Below, piece after piece: positions 22,701-41,509 of a DNA stretch of 64,000 nt. The stretch's first letter is position 1, and each line of letters opens with the position of its first letter. The notes beneath the pieces are model-generated. The model was not told the origin of the DNA, searched no databases, and saw nothing but the letters and a program-made list of their open reading frames with translations. Both the position numbers and the translations under genes were made by a program. Source of the stretch: Triplophysa rosa (taxonomy: Eukaryota > Chordata > Actinopteri > Cypriniformes > Nemacheilidae); NCBI RefSeq assembly GCF_024868665.1, contig NC_079913.1:6423731-6487730 (forward strand). Reading direction: 5' to 3'.

Positions 22701-25700
22701 CGTGTGACCGGAGGGCCCCGGCAGGCACGGTCGGGGGGAGCTGAGTAAACCGAAGGGGGTTTTACTGCCGCTGGAACAGATGTGTGTTAATGAATGTCTT
22801 GGTTTGCGGGCGGACTCGGCAAAGCTGCGGTGCTGCTCCGCTAAGCAACATTGCAACTTTTTACAAGGCTCATTTTGCTCTTTGTGCAGTTTATATTGAG
22901 TTGCGCTTTACAGGCAGGATGTGAAGCCTCTGGCAAGATCCTTAAATGAAGCAGAGCTCGGTATGAAGAGTAGTTTAAGAGGGTCTCCTCTGAGACCTCC
23001 TCTGTGTCATTGAAATCTGCAGAACCAACAGTTTCAAGATTTTCAAGTCATTAAAGAGAACATTAAATCAAAATGAACCCATTTTCTTCTTTATTAAAGG
23101 TATCTTACAGCAAAGTTTATTAATGAACCAGTCATGGATTTGCAATACTAAAGTTAAATTTGTTGCTAATGCAATTTCCCCTCAGTCATTTTCCTGAAGC
23201 TGAAGTGTAAAGACAACATGAGGAAGTGTGTATGTGTTATCTGTTGCTCGGAGCAAGGGATGTGAAAGGTGTGACGAGCTGTCTTGACAAATTCACCTTG
23301 TCTGGCTGCCTTTGAGCCACAGAGATGGATTTATTTGGAGGTGTGGACATTGTGAAATTGTGGCTTCGTGTTGCCTTGTTAACTCAAAGAACAGGCATCC
23401 AAAATGACCTTCCTGAGGTCAGTAGAAGCACCTCGTCGTCTTACCGTTGAAATCCACTGGTCATCAGACTTGTCGACTGTCCCTCTTTAAAGCCCTTAAA
23501 CTTCAGAGCAGTGATCGTACGTCAATCACAAATATTAGGAATGTCTGAATAACTGATAAAATGACTACAATACCCATCCCTAAAGTATAGTTTGGTTTGT
23601 TTTCTTTTTACATAACATTTATGCTTTTGCAGGACACTTAAAGCTATGAGGAAAAACTGATGCCAACATTTCTAACTTTACTGTTTAATAAGGCCAGGCA
23701 ATAGAGCAGGTCCTCCCCAAAACGCCCGGGTCCAGGGTACCTACCCTCCAGCCAGGGCTCTGTCTGCCATAGGACCTGAAGCTGGAGATGACAACCTGAT
23801 GCAGGCCATCATGAACCTGGACCGAGGGTTTGTATTTAAACCAGTGATGTTGTAGCTCAAAATTGTCATTGCTTTGATTCCCCTGATTAAAGCTAAACCT
23901 TGAATGCCTGACGCTTTGGATTAAACCATTGTATTACTAAATATAAATGTAAAAATGTAAATCATTTACGAATTATACTTATGCATGATACATCATGTTC
24001 TACCAGAGCAGATTCATGAAAGGTTTGTATGTCCTTCATAGTGAGGAGAGAGACGGCCTGAGACGAAAGCCTCCTTTCCCCCCCGTACGTGAACGTTCTC
24101 CAGCCCGCCGTGACGTCCCACCTTCCCCCCACAGCCGATCGGGATCCAGCATAAGCAGCCGCAGCTACTCGCCAGAGCGGGGCAAAGCACTCGCCTTTCC
24201 ACCCCAGCAGGGGAAAAGTATGATGTGTTTCCATATCTTGAGCAGCATCAGTCAAATGCTTTTTTAGTCACTTTTTAAAGCTTTTTCTGATTTTTTGCTT
24301 TATTCTTTATATAAATGAGATAAACATACATGCTTAACATACATGTTTCATTTGAGCTGTCGTGTTCGACAGTTTGGGCCAATGCAGACTTGCTCTTCCA
24401 TAAGATTTAAAATCACGGATGATGTCATTTGAAGCCTGTCTTAATAAAGGCTCACATCTGCATTCATTTCCCTGTTTTCTGTTACTGTAATGAGATCGTC
24501 TGTAATAAAGGACAGAGTAACGCACAGAGCAGCCGATATTGGATGCACGTGTTTAGATGACGTACCCCTGGCGAGCATCTCTAGATCCTCTGGTCCTCTG
24601 AAAATATGGAAGTAGAATGAGTTCATAGGGTCAAACATTTAATATTGATAAAAGAATGCATAAAAAGACCATTAATTCTCTGCAGTGGTGCAATTTATGT
24701 TTTGCTCATTGTTTTTTGTGTTATATACAAAAATTATGTCTTTCAGGATACGAGGAGCCATATGGTCCAGGCCGAGCTCCAGGTGAGTAAAACTTTTTCA
24801 TGGAGAGATGGACTTTTTTCAAGATTAGTTTTTACTAAGCATTAAAATACTCGAGCACAAAACTAAAAATCCGTGATCATATAGTTAACATATGCAGGGC
24901 TTAAGGAGGATATAGATGATGTGGTCATATGTGTGACCCTGGATCACAAAACCAGTCTTAAGTAGCACGGGAGCATTTTTAGTAGAAGACAAAAATACAT
25001 TGTGTGGGTCAAAATTATCTATTTTTCTTTTATGCCAAAAATCATTAGGATATTAAGTAAAGATCATGTTCCATGAAGATATTTTGTAAATTTCCTACCT
25101 TAAATATATAAAAACTTTATTTTTGTGAGTGGATGGTCTGCCACAGTGCCCCTGATTAACAACTTCAAAGGCAATTTTCTCAATATTTTGATTTTTTTGC
25201 GCTCTCAGATTCCAGAGTTTTAAACGGTTGTATCTCAGCCAGATATTGTCCTATTCTAACAACTCATATATCTATAGAAAGTTTATTTATTCAGCTTTCA
25301 GATTATGTAAAAATCTCAATTTCGAAAAATTGACCCATAAGACCCATTTTGTTGTCCAGGGTCACATATGTTCAAATGACCAGCATAAAATAGAGTTATG
25401 AGAAATACAATTGAGTTGTGTGGCTCACTTAAGTAAGGATCATTTGAATGTTTTGCTTGCATAAATCAAGGCTGTGAGTTTTATGGAGTGCTTATTTCTT
25501 TTACTTAATTAGAATTTTGGAAACAAAAATGTGCCGTTTTAAATCGCCTGAAAAATCTCTTTTGCATTCGTGATAAAGTTAATTTACTGCTTGCACATAA
25601 GGAGGTTCTGTTTCCGTAAGTGAAAGGTCAAACCACAGTCACAGTAACTTGAGAGAAAGCGTTGCTAATCGCACCATCGTAGAGCCTCGTTTGGTTAGTC

Positions 25701-28700
25701 TGCTTCCTTTGGCCAGCGATCGTAAAACGGCCACAGATGTAAGCTGGAGTGTCTGATTGTTAAAGCTTTCTTACACTTTCTCTAGATAGTTTTTATTTAC
25801 CCTCTTTTTTACATCATTGCCAGTTTTTTGAAAGCCTGCGCACGTCGGCGCATTACAAAAAGTAATTGACATGCATCTTTAGTATATTTTACTATACAGT
25901 ATATAAAACATAGTTCAAATCTATGTTCAGTTTCTAGACTTCCATGAGCTGCAAATCAATTCGGCAAGCATAAATGAATCTGTAGGTGTCGAGCCCACAG
26001 CTCACATGGAGAAGGTCACGGGCTGACACTGCAGGCACCTGGCTGTGGTTTGCCTGCAGGGAAGAGCCCCGATCAATGTAGAGGAAACCACCTGGTTCTG
26101 CATACCAGCTGGATGTTCGGAAAGCAAGAAGGATCCGTTCCAGCATGTGAAAACGTTAACAGTACCAAATGAGTCAAGCGAGGGCTTATTCCGCGGCTTT
26201 CTGGGGGATGTTGGTCTACGTCCAAACTATAGCTGCATTGTTGGCTTATGTCCTTCAACAGATGCTTTTTGTGCTTGTCTTTCATCTTCCACAGACAGAG
26301 AAAAGCCCCCCGGCCCCTCTGTGAATGCATCGCGAGATGGTTCGCCACACAGCTCAGTATCGGCCTCTAAGGTGAGTTGCGCATCGTGCACCGCACACAC
26401 AAGACACGCGGGCGGCTCTCAAACAGATGTGCTTACCACAACACCCCTTTCATCTGCTTAAATAATAATACGTGTGACATGCCAGTTATGGCAAGAATCC
26501 ACAAATCTTGTTTGAATTTCCATCAGTTTCCCAGCAGCCTCAAATTATTTTTTTGTCAAAGAATTGTTTCACAAAGTTTCATTGTCCCTCCCACATTTAA
26601 ATGTATTGTAGAATATGTACAGTAACTGGAGAGCTCTGATCCATCTCTCTGTGCGCTGAGGGGGTTCCAAGAAAGACTGAGGACCCCTGACTTATTACTC
26701 TTTGCCATATGATGGGACTAAATGAGTTTTAAATGGTCCTGTTTGATGCATGAAAGGCAAGTGGTCCGTGTCGTGTTTATTCTAACTCTAAGCACATTTC
26801 GGAGTCAAACTCTGGAGTGAGAGTTTGAGGGGATCGAGATGTGGGCCACCCAGACCGCAGCAAGGCTAAAAAAGGAGAGCGAAACGCATTAGCTCGACCC
26901 TTGGCATTATCGAGAGATCTTATCGATGACTCTGAGCACTCTGGATGCACTAGGGAGCACTTAGAGCCTAAAATAAATTTGTAGTTTTACTTTTTTCTTT
27001 TTACTCCTTGTTTTTCTTTGTTTAGTCTTTCAGCAGTCATGAACAAAATCTCTCGCAGCCTTCAGTCTGAATATGATGTTTGATTTAAAGAAATAGTAAA
27101 CCCAAAAATGACAGTTCTGCCCATTTTTGCTTATTTCTGGACTGGGGGGGGGTGTAGAAAAAGAGACGTTTTATAGACGTGCTAAATTCTAGTTCTTGTA
27201 ACAGCATATAATTTGAATGAGAAACAGACCAAACTTTGTAAACAAATCCTTCAGACAGGTTTTGAAAAGAATGAGTGATGTCAAATTAGTACGTTTCTTC
27301 TCTTTGTGTGCTTACTTAGATATGCTTCTGAATGTGCAGATGAATTTTTTTTCTAGTTAGTGACCATCTCCGTCCAGCGTTTGATCTGCTTCCATGGCTC
27401 CATTCATGGGGCATTGGCCACAACCTTGTGCCTTGAATTGAAATGCTTTGCCAGTGTAGGAGGACCTGATAACCGGTCTCCTACGTTCAACAAACACTCA
27501 TGCTTTTGGGATTCATTGTCTAAGAACAAAGAACAGATGGAGAGGATGTGGTCCCAGGTTTGTCTGTAATGCCTTTGGAGATCTCATCTTAAACAAATAT
27601 TCATCCCAAACTGAACTTTGTTACTGATTGTCACTGAGGTTAGTTTGGTTAAATATTTGACAGTGTTAATGTTTCTAATTTGCACTTTGCTAATGGCCAC
27701 GTACGCCTGATGGCTGTATTAAAGGAATAGTTCAACCCGAACAGTGACAATTGAATTTGTGTCGTCAAGAAAGTTGTTAGTTACCGATCACATCTCAGAA
27801 CATGGAAATCTCTCATTTTGTTATCCTAGAAAGGTTTAAAACTACATGAGCGTTACAAAAACAGAATTTGCATTGTTGGATTAAGTGTTTCTTTAACCTG
27901 CTTCTACCCACCACAATTTTAATTTCAATTTTGTTTATTTTTAGAAGACCTTTAGAGGATTTAACAAGTCCGTCTTGCTCATCTGTAGTTTGTTTGATTG
28001 TTGTCTTGGTATGGCTGACCGTTTTACAGCCCTACTTATGGTAGCTGAACAGCTGTCTTGGCCAGTAGATGCCACATTGTCATGCCCTGAGGGCTAATAG
28101 GGCAAGAAATAATTCAGCTAGTTAGTTTATTTTGAGCCAGTCCAGCCCTCTGAGTCATTTTTTATTTCCAGCCGAGGAATTCCAGAAAATTCCAGCATTT
28201 TCAAGCCCCAGTCACAGATTTAAATGGACAGAGCCTGTTTATTCAGCTTTTCCACCTTGTTTCCATTCTGTCACTAGGTTACGTAGCACTCCTTGCTTTC
28301 TACTTGACCAAAGCTTATTTCTTTGCTTTCCTGAATGGTGTACCTCTCAGTGAACCACCTGCGTTTAAGGTGTTTTAGCATAAACATTTTTCTTATACTT
28401 GAACATAAATAAACAAGTTTATTTAGTCTTTAAAAATCTGTGTTGGTGTGATGCAGGAGGAAATGACGACGATGGAAGCGCCCGCAGAAGAACTTCCGGT
28501 CACATCAGAGGAGGTCGCATCCGTCATGGACGACTTCCAGGAGCGGCGAGCCCAAGCTATTGCTGCCAAGGCTCGGGAAATTGAGAAGGTTTGAACAATG
28601 TTTTTTAATTTCTTTTAAATGATTGAATGCTAATTTTAGTGCCTCCTCATACAAGGCTGTATATGATTAGTAAGCTGTTGTTAATGTTGATAAACTGACC

Positions 28701-31700
28701 AAAGATAATTGGAAAAAGCTGATTTGCTGTTTATTAGAAATTAAGTGACCCTGCAACCGCTGGACCACTTTATACAATATACAATTTGTGGATGGGCGAG
28801 CGATTTTTATCTTGTCTTATACTGTACACCAAAACCCCCTCATCCCACTTTGCAAAATCCCTAATTCACCCCTGTAGACAAAGTTGAAATGTGTGCCTTA
28901 AAGGTTCTGCCCTCTACTCTTGCTTTTTTACTGGTCCTATTAAACAAGTGATGGGATCCCCCAGGGGTGGAGCCTCGGCCCTCATACAAAGCTACCTACT
29001 TTAGCTACTGACACTCTTTCCGTTTGTTAGAGCATCATTACATCTTTCCAAACCTGACTCACCCGCACTACAACATTGTCTCAGTCAGTGGCATGAGGGT
29101 GTGACCAACTGTTTGGCTGACCAATAGGAGACAGAGTGTACAGCAAGCAGTATTTTTGCATTTCATTTCTGTTTTCCTGGCTTTATTGGCACAGATATTT
29201 TCAATCTAACCAGCTTCTTATGTGCATTCATTTCTAAATTCTTAAACAAAAACATTTCTGGGATTTATTTAGGATTTTTATCTGCACTTGAGATTCAAGT
29301 GAAGTGTGTTTTGATTTACCCTCTAAAGACATACTTGAGTGACAGTGTGTGGATGCCTGTCAAGCCAAAGTCTGTTATTTCACAAAGTGTGTGTTGTTTC
29401 AGTGTTTAACAAGTGTCCAACAGATGTTTATCTTTTCTCTCAATCTGGTCTAGCCATCTCTACACTCTTCTCTATACCTTATTTTGACAAACATTTAGCT
29501 GGCATACAGCATCAGATTTTTTTGTATGCTTGAACAAGGTTTGTATAAACGGCCATCACTGCTTACTTCCATTCCAGACTGGTGAATGTCTCTAGTAACT
29601 ACCTCTGATTGTGTGACGAAGTCCTAAAACTTCCTCCAGGTTTAAATTAGATTCAGATTGAAAATCTGTCTGTGTATTTTGACGTAAAAATTTAGAGATT
29701 GAGCGTGTTGCCCTGGCCGTTGTACTATATTTCTGATAAAATATAGTCGAACCCTGTTCTGATTGGCTCTTGAATGTTTTGTTTTGACCAGTAAGATGTT
29801 TATTTTTCTGATGAGCTGCTGTGATTTTAACAAGACGGAATTCCTTACCGCTAAAGTACTGTAAGTAGGGCATCTGTGTTGTGATAGCTCAGTGGCCCAC
29901 GATGAGGCTTAATCTGGGACTGAAGCGGCGACCGAGCGCTTGCGCTGACAGGCAAATCAGGCGTGTACGATTCCTTCGGTCTCTAATCGTGTTTGATGTT
30001 TTTGATCTGAAAACGTCAGGACAAACATGTCGAACAAACGGTAGACTGATAACTGGAGCACAGTTTCCCAAAGGCCATTACACTTCTGTGTTCTTGTGCT
30101 GTTTCTATACCCAGCTTTCCTCTTTCGCAGATCACAGGCATTAGGGTGTCTTTTTGCTTTTGTATTGTTTTTATTAAGGGAATAGTTAACCTAAAAGTTA
30201 TACTTCTGTCTTTTACTCTGCCCACTTAGGTTTTTCCCAACCTGTTGTTAGTTGTTATGTGGAGATTTTTTAGAAGTAAATCTTTTTATATTACTTTAAG
30301 ATATTTTTAGTAATAGTTCATCAGGACCACAAGGTGTCATGCCCCAACATCTCTGTTAAAGTAGTCTATATATAAGGGAATACATATTGCTTCTTATACA
30401 ACTGAATATATACATATTTGTATGTATTAAAGCTCAAGGCTTATTCAATAACAGCGAGTTTGATTTAGGATATTAAAATAACTGTGAACTTACGACGAAC
30501 CGTTTGGAATGTTTTTTCAAGTATAGAAACGTTCCCCTTTTACCCTGGTTGTATCTCCCACCCTTCCTGAATAATTCTCTGCTATCTTTACTCGGAATCA
30601 AGAATGAGCCTCCCACAGTATCAAAATGACACATAAAAGAGTGAACTAGAACACAGACTCCAGCATTTCAGCTCAGCCTTCCTGTTTGATTGAGTAACAG
30701 AGGTGGGGTTCACAGGAAGTGTGTGAAATTAAAGCACACTCGAGAAAATCTTCCCAGCATTTCTTGCATTGTTATGAAGCATTTAATCTCTAGCCATGCT
30801 GGGTTTGTGTGTATAAGCAAGGTTATAAAACATCTCATCATGGGACACGGCAATAGGTGCTTGTACATGTGATTATACTTATGAATTCATTTGAATTTGA
30901 GTCCCAAGGAACTGATAAAATGTATACTTTAGAAGCACTGTAAGTAACTTTGGATAAAGGCGTCTACCAAATGCCTGAACATCATTGGCAGTTGGCTTCT
31001 GTGTTTTTAAAAATAGCACACGGGCTAAAAGGCCCCAGCAACCGTGTTTATTGGTGGAGCGTTAATGAAACTAAACAGTCACATGGATTGACTCTCTAAC
31101 TGCAGTCTGTCTTAACTCACAGCCTCGGGCTCCTGCAAACTTCCTCTCCGTCTAAATCGTTTATCCATTCAGGTCTGGAATGCTCTAATTGACTCCCTAT
31201 TAGACCGATCTCATGCAACCTCTTACTTTGACTTAATGACTATTAGAGGTGAGCTCTCACATACTGTAAGAACTCTGGGGCTTTGTGTGTGGGCCCTGGT
31301 ATTCCTGGAACCAGGTGATCTCATTTTACTAGAACCTGACTCAGGCATGGGAAAGAGCCCTCATGCGAAGGGCTAATGAGGAGCTTGATGCTAAATTATT
31401 ACTCCGCATGATTAGTTGGGTGGATGCATCGTTTTATAGACCCAGAGCTTGTAGTGGCAAGTGATTCAGGATGTGTGCATTATCAAATGTATACAGGGTA
31501 CATGCATACATTATTAAAAAAACTCAATTGTTCAGTTCTTGTGATGTGTTAAATACTTGCAGGTGATGATGTTTGTAAGATATGAAATGTTATGAGCTAC
31601 AGTGGTCCCAAAAGGTACTTTGGCATGTTTGGGCATTAGTGATAGTTCACCCAAAAATGTAATTTTTGTCATCATTTACCCACCCTCATGTCAATTCAAA

Positions 31701-33942
31701 CCTGTATGACTTTCTTTCTTCTGCAGAACACAAAGATATTTTGAAGACCGTTCGTAACTAAACAATTGGCCCCAATTGACATTGTATGGACACAAATGTG
31801 AGACATTTTTCAAAATATCTTCTTTTGTGTTTCACAGAAGAAATTCACATTTAGTTTTTGAATAACAAGGGGGTCAATAAACAATGACATTTATATTTTT
31901 TGGTGAACTTTTCCTTTAAAGGGGTGCTGCAACGGTGTGTCATGCATTCTGACTTCTTTACAATGTTAAACGTGCAGTCTTCTCATGCTTAACATGGTCA
32001 ACTTGTCAAAAAACGAGTTTGGGCGTATTACGTAGTATGTCTGTGCTCGATACACTCCCCCAGCGATCGTACAGGTTTCGGAAAGTTTTTTTCGAACATA
32101 TTAAACTGTTTCGTAACAATTTTTCTTAGTCCCTTATTGGACAATTCTCCCAGAAAAGCATACGGCAGCAAGGAGAGCAGGAGAAGGAGCATTTCACTTG
32201 TGTGCAGGAGAGAGAGTTTGCGAAGTTCAGGTGTTTGTTTGTTCACTGCATTTGGGTGATGAATGTTATATAAACGGTGGATATAACGCTGGATTTGGAG
32301 ATCGTTTGAAACTGATATATGGAGCCGTCCCAGCGCTAAAAGATGCCGGACATGAACCACATGCGGTGAGTGAAACTGATGTCTGTGTTTTGTTGGCAAT
32401 GGGTACGCACGTGCTTTAGTTCAGCCTACACCCCCCCCCACGCGCCATATGCTTTCGAAAAAAATCGTACAGCTGTATCTATCTTTTATAAATGTGATTA
32501 AACTAAATACTCTTCAAAGATACGAAGTATGCAATACTACTCTATAGGTACTCAAGATTAATATGAGATTGGCAAAACCGCGTGTGTTGGGGCCGCTTTA
32601 AGTCTCACTCACTAAAATGTGATTTATTTGATGCAGCGTCATCAGTTTGGATATAACATATTCAATCAAAAATGAGGCTAGACCTTAGAGCTCACTTAGA
32701 CTTACTTTCTTAGTCATCAAGTAGGAACAGATGTAGTTTATCACATTAACTATGGACATGTCCAACTAAAAGTGTCCAGATATTTCCTGTCTTTATTTTC
32801 AGCAACATATATATTGTTTTGCTGTTTAAAATCTAACAAACCTATTTTTGTGAAATGTTTAGCATTTTTTATTGATATTTTGTTCATATAAATCATTTGA
32901 GGACATTAGGTGTACAAATACGTTTAGGGCTGCGGTTTGTTGAAATCTTAATCTCTGTTTTAGTTTTTTTAATCAGTTTGGGGTGTTGCGCTACTACATA
33001 AAACCGTAAAATCATGACAGCACAGCACTTTCTGATTTTATCACCGTCTCCTGATGTAAATTGTAGAGTTCATTTCAGATATAATCTCTAGCTATCAGTT
33101 TCTTGTCCTAAGGGCTTTGTGTATTTGAAGGTAATTTCAGAGGTTATGGAGACTCCCCTGGGTCTGAAGCATTGCTTTGATGGCCATAAGTGTTTGATTA
33201 TCCAACCACAACAAACTTAGACTTTGGATTTTCAGGCTGTGTTCTAATGTCTTAATGGTGGATCAGACGACAGCGTTTTCCTGAACACACAACAAAACGG
33301 CTCTGTCCTTTGTCTTCTGTTACCTCAAGAGGAAAGAAAAATCTCTAGACATCATTACATTAAAAGATGCTTTCATGGATCTGTTTGGTGAGATCACCAT
33401 ATGGACTGGAGTGGGCGATCCTGGATTTATTTGTAGGGTATGACAATAAGAATGGACTGGAATGCAGTTACTGGCTAACTGGAGAGTCTTGAGCTAACTT
33501 AGGCTTTTTTATTTACATTTAGGTCTTGCCAAGTGTTCATTTAAAAATATTTTACAGCTTTTATTGCAAATTATAAACCTTAATAGATGTTTTGCTTTTT
33601 GATAACGGAGGACTAGGCCTGAATCCTTGTGATTCAAGTAAAAACACATGAACATATTTAATACCATTATGATATGTTATTATGCGTGGTATACATACCC
33701 TGTTCGACTATTTTAACATGTCCAAACATTGGTCTGTGTGGCATCAGGTGTACCGTCAGGACTGTGAGACATTTGGCATGGTGGTGAAGATGCTGGTGGC
33801 CAAAGAACCTAGCTTAGAGAAGCACCTGCAGAACCCTCTGAAAGAGAACCTGATCGAGATCCGCGAGCGATGCCTTGAGGACCTGCGACACTTCATTGCC
33901 GACCTGGATGAGGTCGTACGGCAGCCTGAACCTGCTGTCTAA
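19759..33942 (+). CDS. pphln1: Periphilin 1 (HUSH silencing complex subunit)
   Basis: Nuclear RNA-binding protein of the HUSH complex (with TASOR and MPP8), which represses intronless and retroelement transcripts. Exons joined by phase: 19759-19786, 20695-20759, 20866-21078, 21163-21230, 23693-23827, 24042-24217, 24747-24782, 26295-26371, 28457-28588, 33748-33942, about 374 aa. The N-terminal part is disordered and rich in Gly, Arg and Tyr. An RS-type segment SPHSRSGSSISSRSYSPER (198-216) is a strong family signature. The last exon encodes the conserved helical end (VYRQDCETFGMVVKML) that pairs with TASOR in human. The start is uncertain: human-like MAFRRD begins with A|TG split by an intron, but the best upstream exon supplies G, giving GTG in frame with an ATG at 19759. 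No exon equivalent to human LTEKELAEAASKWAAEKL was found. Confidence 0.9.
20066..20346. mobile_element. hAT-type MITE in PPHLN1 intron 1
   Basis: A 281-bp element starting CAGTGGTTCTCAAACTTTTT and ending CAGTTTGAGAACCACTG. It is flanked by a perfect 8-bp target duplication CTCTACAG (20058-20065 and 20347-20354). GGCCCCCC blocks just inside each end are typical of this fish hAT family. Non-coding. Confidence 0.9.
21231..23692. other. PPHLN1 intron 4, no gene seen
   Basis: A 2.46-kb intron between coding exons 4 and 5. No supported coding exon or clear transposon. A GC-richer, repeat-free block at about 22.5-22.95 kb stands out from AT-rich surroundings. Confidence 0.5.
24932..25366. mobile_element. 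TGTGACCCTGG-type interspersed element
   Basis: A 435-bp repeat with inverted ends TGTGACCCTGGA (24932) and TCCAGGGTCACA (ending 25366). Internal text such as GGGTCAAAATTATC and TCATTAGGATATTAAGTAAA matches a very common cyprinid family. A short TATG at each side may be the target duplication. It lies in PPHLN1 intron 7 and is non-coding. Confidence 0.8.
27085..27150 (+). repeat. Fragment of the GATAGTTCACCC-type fish repeat
   Basis: AATAGTAAACCCAAAAATGACA resembles the diverged left end of this high-copy family. A second diverged left end follows at about 27721-27790. Both lie in PPHLN1 intron 8. Confidence 0.45.
30937..30985 (+). repeat. SINE 3' tail fragment
   Basis: The stretch GCACTGTAAGTAACTTTGGATAAAGGCGTCTACCAAATGCC-like (read in parts) matches the conserved tail of a fish SINE family (usual form CTTTGGATAAAAGCGTCTGC). 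Only the tail is recognisable. Confidence 0.65.
31641..31915 (+). mobile_element. GATAGTTCACCC-type cyprinid element
   Basis: Starts GATAGTTCACCCAAAAATG at 31641 and ends TTTTTTGGTGAACTTTTCC at about 31914, so the ends are inverted copies. Internal arms TATGACTTTCTTTCTTCTGC and GTGTTTCACAGAAGAA are also partly complementary. This is a high-copy non-coding family in carp-like fish. Confidence 0.75.
31916..32601. mobile_element. TTAA-bounded element with imperfect inverted ends
   Basis: TTAAAGGGGTGCTGCAAC (31916) and the complement of GTTGGGGCCGCTTTAA (ending 32601) are similar inverted ends, each beginning with TTAA. The interior (32040-32390) includes unusually CpG-rich sequence for this intron. 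Boundaries are moderately supported and no transposase is readable. Confidence 0.5.
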
Positions 33943-34158
33943 GGTGACGTCCTTTCATTCGACCAGCAGTGTCGTATTGTGTTATTTCTGAGCCCAAACT
34001 AAAGACCCTCATTGTTTTTTATGTATTACGTGAACGCCTTTGTACATAGTGTACTCTGTGTGACAAGGGTAATATGTGTAAATTGGTCACTGATGCTGTC
34101 TCATTCATCCATTTGTACGTCGGAATTTGTAACCTTTCAACATTATGATAAAAAATGA

Positions 34159-34164
34159 AATAAA
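34159..34164 (+). terminator. pphln1: PPHLN1 polyadenylation signal
   Basis: AATAAA about 217 nt after the PPHLN1 stop. A second AATAAA at 34554-34559 could be an alternative distal site close to the convergent PRICKLE1 end. Confidence 0.65.
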
Positions 34165-34650
34165 GACAAGGAAAGCAAAGCTCATCATTATTGTGGGGGC
34201 TAAAGATATACTAACCCACTGAGGATGTCTATTTTTGATCAAGCGTGTTTAAATGAAAGGGTTCTATGTTGTTGTTGCCAGTTAAGTTACATTCAAATGC
34301 ATTCTTAACAATGAACTTTTTTTTAAAGAAATCCAGTAAATAATGTATACGTGTACATGCAACTAATAATAATGTATATGCAGTACTATTAGGATGTGCA
34401 TATGACATCTGTCTTTAAATTCATTTTTTATCCATTATACAATGAAAGTTTTTGTGTAGCTTTTCCTTTATGTAGTATTATGTTTTGAACCCACTGTAAG
34501 GCATGCTTTTCCTTTTGATTTACTAAATCCTTTTTGTGAGTTCTTTGTTAGTAAATAAACTTGCTGAATTTAGCATTCATATATATTTTTTCTGTTTTAT
34601 TTACCAAAAATTTAAAGTTTCAAAAAAGTATTTAATATTTCATAAATTGT

Positions 34651-34656
34651 TTTATT
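34651..34656 (-). terminator. prickle1: Candidate PRICKLE1 polyadenylation signal
   Basis: AATAAA on the minus strand about 600 nt past the PRICKLE1 stop. The convergent PPHLN1 end lies about 0.5 kb away. Confidence 0.45.
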
Positions 34657-35251
34657 GATGTTTAAAGGGGATAGTATGGTTACCTGTAATTAAAAGTACA
34701 AGATAGAGGGAAGATCCCCCACCAGCACTGGTTAAACCCATAAGCATCATGGACAGAGAAATGGAAAGGGGCGCAGTTATTACACCCACAAAGTAGCTTA
34801 AAAAGGCCATTGAACGTGAATAGTGCATATATATTTTGCATTTGCAAAAACCTTGCAAATGGCAAACCTCAATTTTGTTCTTTAATAATCATAACTCCAT
34901 CCATGAGGCCAGTAATTGTAATTAAACATTTAACATATTTGGATATAAAAAATATCAGTCTTCCAATCTTAATTTAACAAATATACATTGCTTGTACTAT
35001 TAAATAATTATTTAGTAAGTCTACATGCTACTCAGTAATTTGCTTTTGGCAATGGTGCTTTTGCTATACAATGTACAAGAAAATAATGCGAGTCCAATGT
35101 GCATACAACACCAACAAAACGAGCATGCTGTTCTTTCAAAGACAAACTTAAATCTCAAATAAAAAAGTTTTGTTTTCCAGCTTTCTTTAGAGTCGAGCAT
35201 GTATATGTTTCAAGTGCAACACATGCATGCTGGATATCCTTAGTATGAAGT

Positions 35252-41509
<6,258 letters not shown>

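Larger units (their letters stand above)
28589..33747. other. PPHLN1 intron 9, repeat-bearing, no gene seen
   Basis: A 5.2-kb last intron. It contains a GATAGTTCACCC-type fragment (about 30175-30245), a SINE tail (30937-30985), a longer GATAGTTCACCC element (31641-31915) and a TTAA-bounded element (31916-32601). No other coding exon is supported. Confidence 0.55.
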
